DNA of 64,000 nt from Adiantum capillus-veneris (GCA_014529385.2 CM043952.1:152177057-152241056); one strand, 5' to 3'. Counted from the first letter of the stretch, positions 34,271 to 46,329 are shown. The notes: generated from the letters alone by a model not told the origin. A program made the numbers and translations.

Positions 34271-35600
34271 GCATCAATGCTTTAGTTTGATAGGTAAGCC
34301 AAGTTGAAGTTTTTTTTGGTACCGCAGTGGGGGGGTGTAAAGTAGAGCCAAGGAATGAATTTTTTTAGTAAACCTTGGAGTTAGCAAAAAAAAAAAAACA
34401 AGCATGGTGCTACTCCAAAACACTGTAGTTTTCATGAAGGAGGAGTCGCCAGCTGCAAGCATGAGGTGTTGTTATGCCAAGTGGGAAGAATTGGGCTTCC
34501 AAGAGCTGCAATAAAAAGCGGCCATGCTAGTTGCATAAAAAGGAGGTGGGCGTGGGGGCGTCACTAGACATATAGGGACAACGGGTGGGTCCATGGTGAC
34601 GAATGTGGGCTACCAAGGAAGCAAAGAGTAGAGGTGTGTAGGCCATTGACTGAGGCAAAAAGAAAGGTGTGTGTGAGCTTGGGAGAATGACCTATATTGA
34701 GAGATCCATCGGCAATGGGATGGGCATGAGGAATGATTGTGCAGGTAGAACGAGAAGAGGAAGCAAAGGATGCGTGTAGAGGATAAGGGAACAATTGGTG
34801 ATGAGAAGCAATGAGGCAAATATTACCATGAAGATGAAGATGAATTAATGAATCAATCAATGACAATGATGAAGAATGAAGGCACCATGGAGACTCAACC
34901 GAAATCCACTACTTGACATCAACAATGACACAAACATAAATGAATGAATCATATGAGCTGGTTATACCCTAAGGATCCATTGAATCTAGGGTTGAAGCAT
35001 GGTAGGGTGGAATACTATGTAAGGAAAATAGCTAAGGCCCATAGCTTAACTCCTCTTATATTGAATGAAGTACTAGGTAGCTATATAGCTCGCGAATAAG
35101 TATAGAGAACCCCCCCCCCGAAAACAAATAATCACTACCCACTTAGTGGCCATACGAGCTCACTTGTTTGAAATCAAGATCCTGTCTTACCTACATGCAA
35201 AGCACCACTTTCTTGACAGTCAATCATCTTCGTTGTGTGCACTAAGGTCCTTCCCATTTCCCCAACATGCAAGTAGAGGAGATGCATGTATCTTTCCCCC
35301 AACCCCCCCTTCACACACACACACACACACACACAGAGATAGTGATGTGTGTGTGCTCTTAGCATTTTTCCATTCTTTCCCTGGCAAGATGCCTTGCATT
35401 TAAGGCAAGCTGTCTGCTTCCGTTTTTGTGTATGTGGGTTGAATGGTGTAGTTGAGAGAAGTGAGATTCTAGATTGTGGTTTAGTTAGCCTTCAAGAGTG
35501 TTGTATGTGTGGGATTGTCTCAGGCTGACAAGCTAAAGAGATTACCGCTGTGCGCCTATCGTGACATTCGTGTCCTTGATTGACATTATGTTGATCTAGG
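34271..35600. other. Intergenic stretch without a recognisable gene
   Basis: Contains a short A-run near 34387, a (CA)n tract at about 35312-35336 and low-complexity AATGAATGAATC sequence near 34850-34950. No domain was found in any frame. Confidence 0.6.
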
Positions 35601-38600
35601 TTGTGTTGCATGCACTTTATGGGTAGTGTGATTCGCTCCCATAACAACCCCAATCAAGAGTATGTGGTGAGGGTAAATGACAAGAAACCAGACAGTTGAA
35701 TGCAAAGAGGACGTTAGAGCTAACAAACAAAATATGGATAGAAACAAAGTGCAATATCTAAAAAATGGGGATCTTGATATTGTGGACTGATGGGGCTTGG
35801 AATTTGATACACTGATTCCAAACATGACAGGTAAGGAGGGACCACGAGTGTTAGAATTAGAAGGGTATGACTAGATAAATGCCAAACCTTTGAAATGCAT
35901 ATCGAGCGATAACCCACAACTTGGATTTTACTATTGGGAGGATAATAATGTCACGTATTTGATATGGATAGCTCATGCTAAACCAGGGCAGTTGACACCC
36001 TTGAAGATTATGTATATAAGGAAGAAAGGCCTAATAGACCTTCCCGTATATCTCTTTAGGGATTGTTAATAGCAACCACTTTGTTATGATGACTTCGAAG
36101 GAGGTTGAATAGAAAAAGTACCAGGGCTACTCGATTTGAGAAATGATCATGGGTATGAGACCTTAAGAAAAGCAAAACTTAAGACCAACCAAGAAAGCAT
36201 TTGGCAGTATGGCTAACCAATGGGGTAGTACATCCTGAGGTAGCCACCTCAATAGTGAGAATGGGGGAGATATATGGAAACCAGCACTAACCATAGAAGA
36301 ACGAGTGACACCAGAACAAGAAGAGGTCGACACAAGTCACACCTACCAAGCAACTGGTTGAAAGGCTTAGTTGGAGAGATACTGGCCAAGAGAGCAGGTA
36401 CTGAACACAATTGTATGCTCAGACCATCTCACTTTCAAAAATTGATCAACAAATATAGTGGGTTTGGGGATCCATATGACCATCTAGTAAGCTTCAGGCA
36501 GGTAGTGAGAGCAAAATGTATAACGGACTTCCATACTCAGTTTGAAGGGTTTGGAATGACTTTGCAAGGTAATGCTTTAACTTGGTTTCATACCATACCT
36601 CCTTGATCCATCACATATCTACCAACATTGGCTATGAAATTTGTTGTTGGTTGTTCAAAAAAAAAAATCAAGCACAATATGGTAACACAAGTTTACAACT
36701 TTAAACAAAAACAAAGAGAGACTGTAAGAGATTGTGTGAGTAGAGTAAGGCAATACATTGACAGATGTCCGTAGTTGGAAATTTTAACCGAGAAAAGACT
36801 TGTCCCATTATTTCTAGAAGGCTTACTCAACAAAAGAGTTGCATACCATTATTTATAGCAAGAACCATACAACTTGGGAAGCATGCAACCTATATGCTAT
36901 AATCTTGGGCGATAACTATGAGATATTCAATGAAGAAAGCACTATTAAGGACACCCAGAGTGAGCAAACTTCATCTACTATGCCAACATAGATAGGACCT
37001 ACAGTGGTAGCTCTTGTGAACGCCATCAAAGAAATGCTTAAGCGCATGAATGATATGATGAGGAGTATGCAAAGGATGCCGATGTGAGGGCTAGCATAGG
37101 GTCTGCCACAAGGTAGCCTATGGAACAAGAAGCTAGAAAATCAAAATGGTGTGCATTTGAGGGTAAATGGACAAACCATAAGACAAATGAGTGCTATTAC
37201 AAGTCTACGTATGAAGAAAATTTCCAGTACGTACTGAGGAAACAACAAGGGAAACCTATGTACTGGTATATACCAAAAATGGGGCCAATGTTGAAACCAC
37301 ATATGGCTATGGAGAGACCACAACTAGTGTCAGGTTAGAAATCACCCTTGCAAGGAACTAATGTTGTGTCACTCAAGTACACCCAAAGTGAGCAAATTTC
37401 ATCTACTATGCCAACATAGATAGGACCTACAGTGGTAGCTCTTGTGAACGCCATCAAGAAATGCTTAAGCGCATGAATGATATGATGAGGAGTATACAAA
37501 GGATGCCGATGTGAGGACCAGGATAGGGTCCACCACAAGGTAGCCTATGGAACAAGAAGCTAGAAAATCAAAATGGTGTGCATTTGAGGGTAAATGGACA
37601 AACCATAAGACAAATGAGTGCTATTACAAGTCTAAGTATGAAGAAAATTTCCAGTACGTACTGAGGAAACAACAAGGGAAACCTATGTACTAGTATATAC
37701 CAAAAATGGGGCCAATGTTGAAACCACATATGGCTATGGAGAGACCACAACTAGTGTCAGGTTAGAAATCACCCTTGCAAGGAACGAATGTTGTGTCACT
37801 GAAGTACACCCAGAGTGAGCAAACTTCATCTACTATGCGAACATAGATAGGACCTACAGTGGTAGCTCTTGTGAACGCCATCAAAGAAATGCTTAAGCGC
37901 ATGAATGATATGATGAGGAGTATGCAAAGGATGCCGATGTGAGGGCCATGATAGGGTCCACCACAAGGTAGCCTATGGAACAAGAAGCTAGAAAATCAAA
38001 ATGGGGTGCATTTGAGGGTAAATGGACAAACCATAAGACAAATGAGTGCTATTACAAGTCTACGTATGAAGAAAATTTCCAGTACGTACTGAGGAAACAA
38101 CAAGGGAAACCTATGTACTAGTATATACCAAAAATGGGGCCAATGTTGAAACCACATATGGCTATGGAGAGACCACAACTAGTGTCAGGTTAGAAATCAC
38201 CCTTGCAAGGAACTAATGTTGTGTCACTCAAGTACACCCAGAGTGAGCAAATTTCATCTACTATGCCAACATAGATAGGACCTACAGTGGTAGCTCTTGT
38301 GAACGCCATCAAAGAAATGCTTAAGCGCATGAATGATATGATGAGGAGTATGCAAAGGATGCCGATGTGAGGGCCAGGATAGGGTCCACCACAAGGTAGC
38401 CTATGGAACAAGAAGCTAGAAACTCAAAATGGTGTGCATTTGAGGGTAAATGGACAAACCATAAGACAAATGAGTGCTATTACAAGTCTAAGTATGAAGA
38501 AAATTTCCAGTACGTACTGAGGAAACAACAAGGGAAACCTATGTACTGGTATATACCAAAAATGGGGCCAATGTTGAAACCACATATGGCTATGGAGAGA

Positions 38601-39610
38601 CCACAACTAGTGTCAGGTTAGAAATCACCCTTGCAAGGAACTAATGTTGTGTCACTGAAGTACACCCAGAGTGAGCAAACTTCATCTACTATGCCAACAT
38701 AGATAGGACCTACAGTGGTAGCTCTTGTGAACGCCATCAAGAAATGCTTAAGCGCATGAATGATATGATGAGGAGTATGCAAAGGATGCCAATGTGAGGG
38801 CCAGGATAGGGTCCACCACAAGGTAGCCTATGGAACAAGAAGCTAGAAAATCAAAATGGTGTGCATTTGAGGGTAAATGGACAAACCATAAGACAAATGA
38901 GTACTATTACAAGTCTAAGTATGAAGAAAATTTCCAGTACGTACTGAGGAAACAACAAGGGAAACCTATGTACTGGTATATACAAAAAATGGGGCCAATG
39001 TTGAAACCACATATGGCTATGGAGAGACCACAACTAGTGTCAGGTTAGAAATCACCCTTGCAAGGAACTAATGGTGTGCCACTCAAGTACACCCAGAGTG
39101 AGCAAACTTCATCTACTATGCCAACATAGATAGGACCTACAGTGGTAGCTCTTGTGAACGCCATCAAGAAATGCTTAAGCGCATGAATGATATGATGAGG
39201 AGTATGAAAAGGATGCCGATGTGAGGGCCAGGATAGGGTCCACCACAAGGTAGCCTATGGAACAAGAAGCTAGAAAATCAAAATGGTGTGCATTTGAGGG
39301 TAAATGGACAAACCATAAGACAAATGAGTGCTATTACAAGTCTACGTATGAAGAAAATTTCCAGTACGTACTGAGGAAACAACAAGGGAAACCTATGTAC
39401 TAGTATATACCAAAAATGGGGCCAATGTTGAAACCACATATGGCTATGGAGAGACCACAACTAGTGTCAGGTTAGAAATCACCCTTGCAAGGAACTAATG
39501 TTGTGTCACTCAAGTACATGCTTCTTGAAGGATAAATGAAAGAGAAGGAACTAGTATCAATTACGTCATACAATGTGGTAGTAAAAGACGAGTGGTACAC
39601 TCAATAACAC
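35600..39610 (+). pseudogene. Decayed retrotransposon gag gene, copy 2, with internal sixfold amplification
   Basis: This copy matches the gag copy at 0.3-3.0 kb. The N-terminal part at about 35885-36060 reads AKPLKCISSDNPQL and LTPLKIMYIRKKGLIDLPVY. The core at about 36440-36600 reads INKYSGFGDPYDHLVSFRQV and FHTQFEGFGMTLQGNALTWF. A divergent continuation (YNFKQKQRETVRDC) runs to about 36945. The linker that follows in copy 1 is here repeated six times, and the gene resumes at about 39516 (ELVSITSYNVVVKDEWY) before similarity ends near 39610. The knuckle region of copy 1 is absent. Stops and frameshifts occur throughout, and each 427/428-bp repeat shifts the frame, so no product is possible. 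Confidence 0.85.
36951..39515 (+). repeat. Tandem array: six units of 427-428 bp from within the gag linker
   Basis: Units start at 36951, 37379, 37806, 38234, 38662 and 39089 and are nearly identical. Each starts ACACCCA(G/A)AGTGAGC, runs through the GAGGGTAAATGGAC region and ends GTCACT(C/G)AAGTAC. Lengths are 428, 427, 428, 428, 427 and 427; the one-base difference is an A in the CATCAA(A)GAAATG segment. Variants are shared in a patchwork: TACTGG in units 1, 4 and 5 versus TACTAG in 2, 3 and 6; the short A form in 2, 5 and 6. This points to unequal exchange or conversion. The original junction seems to have used AC, since copy 1 continues AAGTACATGC where the array ends. Confidence 0.97.
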
Positions 39611-40342
39611 CTTATTAAAGAGTTTGGGACTTTAGAGTCATTGTGGTAATCCCAAATCAAAATGGATCCCGTTTGCTTGGAAATTTTGTTAATTTGGGAC
39701 TTAACAAAGTATGCATTCTTTCTTCGTTTTGTTTTATCAAGGAACCATAATAAACCTTTCTACTAACAAGTGCATATAATCTATGTGGGAGTTTTTTTCT
39801 CATGCTATGGTAAGGAGGTTGATGCAAATTAATGATAGAATCTTTCATAGATAGGTGGTGTTTAGAAACACTTGATGAGTTTTGTGGCTGAGGTTCCTTG
39901 TGTTCCAACTCATACTTGCATAGAAAAACTAAAACTTAAATGAATTGCAAGTCTTCTAGACTCTCCTTAACCTATTGCAAGCCCCAAGATTTAGTCGTAT
40001 GGTCAAAACTTAGGGCCTTGCTTACTCTAGAGCCAATGTCTCAAAACTATGTAATGCATCTCATACGCTTGAGTGGATATACAATTCATGCCAAAGGAAG
40101 AGGAAGAGAGAGAGAGGGAGAGGGGGGGGGGGGGGGGGGATGGTCCACAATATCTTTGTGTTATAGCTAATCTACCCAATGTGTCCAACTTGTGATTTGC
40201 CGATGGCCCAAAATTTGGTCACATAGAGAGATGTACTATTGATTTCAAGATACCATGGGAGGGAGATTTAACCAAATCTTAGTCACCTAGCTATAAACAA
40301 TCACTAAAGTTTAGACCATGTGGGAAAAACTCAAGGATGGAG

Positions 40343-40402
<60 letters not shown>

Positions 40403-40731
40403 GGGTGGGTGATAAATTACTGACTTAAGGAGAAGAAAAACACTTCAATTAAAGTTTCGTACATATATCACACTAGCTCATATACATATACACACACATA
40501 TATACATACATACAAAGTATATATGTACACACACATACACACATATATTTGTACTATGTAGTACAAAAACACACAAGTATATACATTATACATAATAATC
40601 ATATTACAATAATTACAGATACATATCTGTATTTTATTTATACAGTCACAAACATATGTATTATAAGGCCTCTGTCACACACGCTCACTGGGACGTGTGT
40701 GCAAATGAGATGGCTTTGTCTTGTTGTTAGA

Positions 40732-40768
<37 letters not shown>

Positions 40769-41238
40769 CCCGCCCCCTTTTTTCTTTGTGCTGAAAGAAT
40801 GCCTCTCCCACCATTGTAATGTGAGAATGTAGGGGAGTTTGCATGGGTAGTCCCATTGTGACTATAAGGTGCAGACATGGATCCACAGGTTGCAACCATG
40901 CCAAAGTGAAGCATGCTGGGCTGATGGTTAACGCCGTGCTTAGCATGACTAAAGCTGCCAAGAGGGGTAGAATTAAGGTTAGGGTTCGAGTGAGGGGTGA
41001 GGAAAGCAATGTTAATGGTAATGCCTAGAGGCTACGGAGACAAAAATTAAAGCTCGATTGATGCAAGGGAGAAGGAGGAGGCTCACAAGAAAGATCTCGA
41101 ATTCTTATTCTTCTCCGGATCGTCGAAGGCCGAAAGAGGATATGTGTAGAACTCGAAACATGGTCATGGCAACTCGGAGGGCAGCTATAAAGACACTAGA
41201 CTCGCATGGTACGCTAGAAGAAAAATCAAGGTCCAATG
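39611..41238. other. Intergenic stretch rich in simple repeats
   Basis: Holds an 18-base G-run (40122-40139), a (CA)n(GA)n tract (40345-40399), cryptic CA/TA sequence (about 40470-40560) and a (CT)n tract (40730-40768). No coding domain was recognised. Confidence 0.7.
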
Positions 41239-41414
41239 TGTTGGGTATGCATGCCCGGATTCAATAGTGTCTAAGCCCGTGAGAGCAAGTCTCAAGACAT
41301 GCAGCTATAGACCATTAGTTAGAGTAAAGTTTGCATGGCCTTTTTGGCTTTATAGATACATTGTAAGGATGATCCAAAAATAGAGTAGCGAGTTTTTCTT
41401 TTACTGCTCCACCG

Positions 41415-41494
<80 letters not shown>

Positions 41495-41541
41495 TTGACT
41501 ATTGCACCACAGCGTGCCTCCATAGCTTGGCAACCCCAACA
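41239..41541 (+). repeat. 5' LTR of the gag-only element
   Basis: 303 bp with about 75 bases of CT repeat (41416-41492) in its 3' half. Confidence 0.95.
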
Positions 41542-41543
41542 CA

Positions 41544-41555
41544 TGGTATCAGAGC
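41544..41555 (+). promoter_or_regulatory. Initiator-Met tRNA primer-binding site
   Basis: TGGTATCAGAGC, two bases after the 5' LTR. Confidence 0.95.
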
Positions 41556-41925
41556 CCTACCCGACCTTGGCTCTCGACAAAGCTACGCGGGTACAGCCGC
41601 TTATAGAAGGAGTAAGCATGGCGTCGACCTGCAGCAAATAAAAAACAAATGCCATCAACCTGCACCCTGTCCTTTTGGTGATTTTTTGACACTTCAGCAG
41701 CTCCTAAATCGGCTTGTATAGCCCGCCTTGAGAATATGTGTGGCTTCGACAGTCCCCTTGCGCCATCGCTGTTGCAGCCACCTCTTTAAAGCAGTCCTAA
41801 AGGTTTAAACTGAGAATTTTTCGACCACGACCAGCGGCAGTAACATCAACCCGTTGACAAACTTGGCTCCGACCCTCAGAATATCATTGCCTCTCAAAAG
41901 ACTACAGCCTTCTAAAGCCTTCAAC

Positions 41926-42748
41926 ATGGCGTCAAAATTCGACAAATATAACAGGACCGATTTCCACACTTGGCAGATCAAGGCTAAAGGTTATCTGATC
42001 CGAAAAACCTATGGAACGTGATCAAGCCTCTCGCACTCGACGAAGCAGGCACTACAGTCACTTGAGCCCTCTCTGCCGAGCAACAAAGGAAAAACCAACA
42101 AGCTTTTGGTATCATTCTAACTTCCTTAGACGACGACTTTATTCGTTATTTGGATGATGTTGATTCTTCAACTGCTGCTTGGATAAAGTTAGAGAAGCTT
42201 TTTGGTGCCAAAGCTAAGTATTCCAAAATGAGTTTAAAAATGGATTATATTCTATTCGCATGCGTGAAGATGAAAAAATTGCAACTTTAGCTAATAGATT
42301 GAAGAGCATCACAACACGGCTAGTTTATGTTGAAGCCCCTTTGCCAGATGAAGATCCTATAGCCGTTTTTTTGAATAGCCTCCCTGCAGAATTTTGTCAA
42401 ATTGTCACTATTTTAAAGGAGAAGGATCCTCTGCCTTCTTTGGATGGTATTATTAATTCATTGCAGGAAGAAGAGAAACGAGTACCACGAATCAGCTCTT
42501 TCGTACCAACTGCATATGTAGCCCGTGGTTGCACTTCAACTGCCAATTCCACCAGGTCTACTACTAGCACTAGACCTTGTGCTATATGTGGACACAACAA
42601 TCATCAAACCAAGGATTGTTTCAACAAAAATCCTTGCATCCATTTGGAAAGACTAATCATCCGTCGGACAAATGCTTTAAGAAGAACAAGTGACAGATCA
42701 ATATGCTTGAAGGTGGTGAAGATGATGCAGCACCAATGCTTTTCATAG
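41926..42748 (+). pseudogene. Copia-type Gag (UBN2-like) of the gag-only element, frameshifted
   Basis: From the ATG at 41926 the reading is MASKFDKYNRTDFHTWQIKA, a typical copia Gag opening with the YNRTDFHTW block. Frame changes near 42005 and 42238 and a stop near 42063 interrupt it. The C-terminal half is open from 42260: MREDEKIATLANRLKSI, FLNSLPAEFCQIV, then a CCHC zinc knuckle CAICGHNNHQTKDC at about 42571-42612. Gag would package element RNA into particles. No protease, integrase or polymerase follows. Intact relatives would be needed for this copy ever to have moved. Confidence 0.88.
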
Positions 42749-43044
42749 ACAGTGATGTCCTGTAGTTTGTTTTTCTTTAGTCTGTCTTTATGTTTCCTTT
42801 ATGTTAGTTATTTCTTAATAAATTGTATGGGTTATAGACACTGCCATAAAAATAAAATGGTAAGACCACCTTTGTTGTTTGGTCGAGTTTTGGTCTGTCT
42901 CACGCCGATGGTTGTTTGAGGGAAGTACACACACACACCTATGTATTGTCAAGGGGGGGACTTCTACTCATGGTTTCAGGTGAACAGACTCTACCATGGT
43001 CTGTCTCAAGTCCATTGTCAATGGTTTGGGCTTGAGGGAGGGGT

Positions 43045-43287
43045 TGTTGGGTATGCAAGCTCGAATTCAATAGTGTCTAAGCCCATGAGAACAAGTCTTA
43101 AGACATGCAGCTATAGACCATCAGTTAGAGTAGAGTTTGCATGGCCATTTTGGCTTTATATATACATTGTAAGGATGATCAAGAAATGAAGTAGCGAATT
43201 TTTCTTTTACTGCTCCATCGTATCTCTCTCTCTCTCTTCCTTGACTGCTGCACCACAATGTGCCTCCATAGCTTGGCAACCCCAACA
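43045..43287 (+). repeat. 3' LTR of the gag-only element
   Basis: 243 bp, the same as the 5' LTR except for scattered substitutions and a CT tract of only about 18 bases at 43223-43240. Confidence 0.95.
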
Positions 43288-43794
43288 CAATGTATTTTAA
43301 CTGTTAGATTTTGAGCTTGCCTTTAAGAAAATTGTGAAATTTACACAATTTCTTAGTGTAATTACCGGCAAAAGCTTCAAATTTTGACCTAAAAATCGAG
43401 AGAATTTCAACTTAGCCCTTATTCTTATTGGTAATGGAAAATGTATTTTTCTAGCCTTGCGAGTCTAAGGTCTTTCACCATTAATCGTGATTTTTCAGGC
43501 TGAAGACTTTGACATCCTCATGCTTAGGATGCGCTCGCACCCGAGGGTGGCACCCCGCGCGTTGCACTCTGCCCAAGTCCGCTCTCAGTTGACTGTTAAT
43601 GCTACCTATGAGAAATAGAGCTTTTGCATGGGTTAAGTTTTGTCAAGGGTGCTACACCTTTTGCGTAGGATTCCTACGTCGGTTTAATGGAGGAAGCTAT
43701 GCTTACGCCTCCTTCAACTGGGAAAAAACTATCCAAGATAGAGATATCCTCGCAAGCATAGACTCTAACTGAGCATCCAGAGGTCACAAATGCA

Positions 43795-44685
43795 ATGAGT
43801 CAACCACCAGGGCAGAAACCACAGGAAGCACACAAAAGCACAAAAGGGACGAAACCACCAGTGCAGACATCACAGGATGCAGACACATCCACAAAAGGGA
43901 CGAAGCGCCAGAGAGCAACGGCAGTTATATGGGATGAAAAAAGCATGCATACTCTCCTACGATTGTATGAGGAGCAGTGGTCACACATCAAGAAGGAAAA
44001 TTTTTGCCCTAAAGATTGGGAAGATTTGGTATTTGCTGTAAATCGGGAGATCACAGGTAGCTTCAACACGGAGCATGCAAGAAACCAAATTGACACACTA
44101 AAGAAGGTGCACAAGAAGGATCTTTCCAAAAAAAACTCTAATGGCAGTGTACCTAGTACCTGTATCTTCTTTGACATGTGTGATGCGTTGTGGGGGAAGA
44201 CTCTGAAGTGCTCAGGCATAGCTAGTGCACTTGATAATGAGAGCCACAAGCCTGTGTCCTCCACAACAGATACACCTATAGACCTAGATGGTGTTGAGAT
44301 TGATGGTGGCTCAGGTCAAAATCCAACCAGATTTTGTGGATTTGGATGCGTATTTGGCAAGAAAGTGAAGCAACCAAAAAAATCAAGCTTGGGCACATTG
44401 GCCAAGACGATGGGTGATGGGATGAAACAGATGTGTGAAACCTACGAGCGTGCAAAAGATAAGAAGACAAGCACCTTGCGAGAGCTTGAGATTGCCAGGA
44501 TGCTACATGAGGAGAGATTCGCAAGGATGAGAGAGGAGGAAGAGACGAAGCGTCACCAAATCTTCTTGGAGATCGCAAACTCTGGTGGCTTGCGCATGGA
44601 CACTCCTCACGAAGCATGGCAAATCTATTTGGCATGGGTGAGAGCACCATTTGCAAATATGTGGTGGTCATTTGTCGCATATTGA
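43795..44685 (+). CDS. Myb/SANT-like DNA-binding protein of a PIF/Harbinger transposon (ORF1-type)
   Basis: An open frame of 296 codons. Residues about 43-125 (VIWDEKSMHTLLRLYEEQW, KDWEDLVFAVNRE, QIDTLKKVHKKDL) have the spacing of aromatic residues seen in the Myb/SANT-like domain of plant PIF/Harbinger ORF1 proteins. These proteins bind the transposon ends and help the nuclease. A Ser/Thr-rich linker and an Arg/Glu-rich coiled-coil-like stretch follow (YERAKDKKTSTLRELEIARM). The last 20 residues run into the start of the nuclease gene in another frame, suggesting that a deletion fused the two genes. The start is the first ATG, and in-frame repeats of KSTKGTK/TSTKGTK lie just after it. Expression is uncertain because the partner nuclease is broken. 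Confidence 0.72.
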   Translation: MSQPPGQKPQEAHKSTKGTKPPVQTSQDADTSTKGTKRQRATAVIWDEKSMHTLLRLYEEQWSHIKKENFCPKDWEDLVFAVNREITGSFNTEHARNQIDTLKKVHKKDLSKKNSNGSVPSTCIFFDMCDALWGKTLKCSGIASALDNESHKPVSSTTDTPIDLDGVEIDGGSGQNPTRFCGFGCVFGKKVKQPKKSSLGTLAKTMGDGMKQMCETYERAKDKKTSTLRELEIARMLHEERFARMREEEETKRHQIFLEIANSGGLRMDTPHEAWQIYLAWVRAPFANMWWSFVAY

Positions 44686-45634
44686 GTAGTACCAACTTCT
44701 TCCACAGGGTCGGCATTAGAGTGCCACATGGAGACCATCTTGAGTAGATAATGATAGGATTTGAGGCTATCTCTGGTTTGCCGCATATTGCTGGGGCACT
44801 TGATGGGACTCACATCCGTCTACAAAGAAAGCCAGCACGAGAGTTCTATCCAGCGCGATACATCAACAAGCATGGTTTTCCGAGCATCCTCCTATAGGGT
44901 ATTGTCCATTCCCACAAACTTTTTTGGAGTGCAGTTTGTAGGGCTGCAGGAGGGGTGCATGATTCTTCGCACTTCAAAGGATGTGACTTGTATGGTCAAC
45001 TCAAACGACGAGAAGCACTCGATCGGCCACTATTGCACATTCAAGGGGAGATAGTACGGCCTTATTTGATTGCAAACTCAGCCTACAAAGCAAGGACATT
45101 TTTGATAAAGCCATATCGAATGAAGGCAGGGCAATTTTTACGTGAAAAGCGAGATTTTGACAGGAAAATCTCAAAGGGGAGAGTGAAAGTTGAAAATGCC
45201 TTTGGTCTCTTAAAGAATAGGTGGCAGATTTTGCGAGATCTCAATGTCGATCTTGCTTTCACGCCCACTGTGATAGGAGCGTGTTGTTTCCTACAAAACT
45301 TTGTGAAAATCCCAGGTGAGATAGAGCCTCACGATCAGCGAGATCCGCATCCCAGCTCCCAAGAGCCACTTTCTACTGATGGTGGGAGTCCTGCTCATCA
45401 CAAGATGGCCTTGCCGATAAGGACAACCTTATTCCGCCATAGCAGCTTGAGGGTTCAAAACGCAGCAGTTCCAGATGTAGCAGGTTATGGATTTAGTAAT
45501 TGTTCTTGTTTTTCAAAGTGATTTTGTCTTTTGTTTCAACCAAGGTTTTAAATATGTATCCATAAATCTTATTATTAATTTCTTGAAAGTTGTGTTTTGC
45601 AGGGCTTGATGATGATTCGGAGTTTGAGGATTGA
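44609..45634 (+). pseudogene. PIF/Harbinger transposase (DDE_Tnp_4 nuclease), two in-frame stops, last intron preserved
   Basis: In one frame from about 44618: NLFGMGESTICKYVVVICRI, a TAG at 44745-44747, GLPHIAGALDGTHIRL, a TAG at 44895-44897, GGVHDSSHFKG, IANSAYKARTFLIKPY and VKVENAFGLLKNRWQIL. The Asp of ALDGTHI, the Asp of VHDS and the Glu of VENAFG form the expected DDE triad. An intron at 45484-45602 (GT...AG, 119 bp) joins ...PDVA(G) to the acidic end GLDDDSEFED and the stop at 45634. The two stops could each derive from Gln CAG codons. The 5' part of the nuclease is missing. Terminal inverted repeats were not identified with confidence. Confidence 0.88.
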
Positions 45635-45916
45635 GTCATGTTCTACATGGTTGTAGTTTATGTCATGTGGTTTGCTTTATGGCTGCAATGAGCAGCACCT
45701 CTATTTATGAAGCAAAACACCTCTATTTATGTACTGCTCTACAGGGTTTTCATTATAGTTCTCAAGTGTTTTTGTTTATGACTTCCAATGAGCAGCAATG
45801 CCGCGCGCTTCTGTATCATAGTAAGTGGTTCATTCTGACGTATTTTGAACAACTCAATTTATGACTATCAGTCTCTTGTTTATGTGGTTGTCGGATATTG
45901 AAATCTTTTTTTGTCG

Positions 45917-46037
45917 CATTAGGCAAAATTTGGACTCACAAAGGGGCCCTTTAAGGAGTTTGACTTTACCTCTCTCTACCAAAACGGGCGCATGGATAAA
46001 TTTTTTGTCCCTTTGTGAGTCCAAATTTTGCCTAATG
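45917..46037. mobile_element. Short MITE-like element with 29-bp perfect inverted ends
   Basis: 45917-45945 (CATTAGGCAAAATTTGG..., ending AAAGGG) is the exact reverse complement of 46009-46037. The 63-base centre is non-coding. The motif TTAGG...CCTAA at the borders could reflect a TA or TWA target, but the palindromic ends hide the true boundary. It lies 280 bases beyond the transposase stop. Confidence 0.75.
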
Positions 46038-46329
46038 TGCGGTTTAATTTTATGTATTCGGTGCGGTGTTATTAAGCGTTTTTTGTTGAAAAAGGCTATC
46101 TTTGTGATGTTGACAATGCATGGTTTGTTGGTTTGCACGTCAACTTCAGTAACGAACGGACGTGAACGGATGAACACATGTGCGCATAGGACGTGGCCGG
46201 ACGAAACATATCCTTTTTTTACCGAATGGATACACAAACGGATGCATGTGCACGAAATGCCAAAAAGTTAGTATCCGTTTGTTGCACTTTTCAGAGAACG
46301 AATGGCCGAACGAACGGCTTCATGTGCGA

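Larger units (their letters stand above)
41239..43287 (+). mobile_element. Gag-only, non-autonomous Ty1/copia-type element (2.05 kb)
   Basis: The element is bounded by LTRs starting TGTTGGGTATGCA and ending CCCCAACA at 41239-41541 (303 bp) and 43045-43287 (243 bp). A 5-bp target duplication, CAATG, lies at 41234-41238 and 43288-43292. The initiator-Met primer-binding site TGGTATCAGAGC is at 41544-41555, and a polypurine tract (TTGAGGGAGGGG) precedes the 3' LTR. The interior holds only a gag gene. This is the structure described for TR-GAG elements, which depend on polymerase supplied by a full-length relative. Most of the LTR length difference is in a (CT)n tract inside the LTR. Confidence 0.95.

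Noticed and set aside
37141-39460. Repeated 60-codon minus-strand frames, which could look like a tandem gene family
   Set aside because: They are antisense shadows of the 428-bp gag repeat.
36951-39515. Regular repeats considered as a CRISPR array or centromeric satellite
   Set aside because: Units are 428 bp with no spacers and derive from gag; six copies are too few to call a centromeric satellite.
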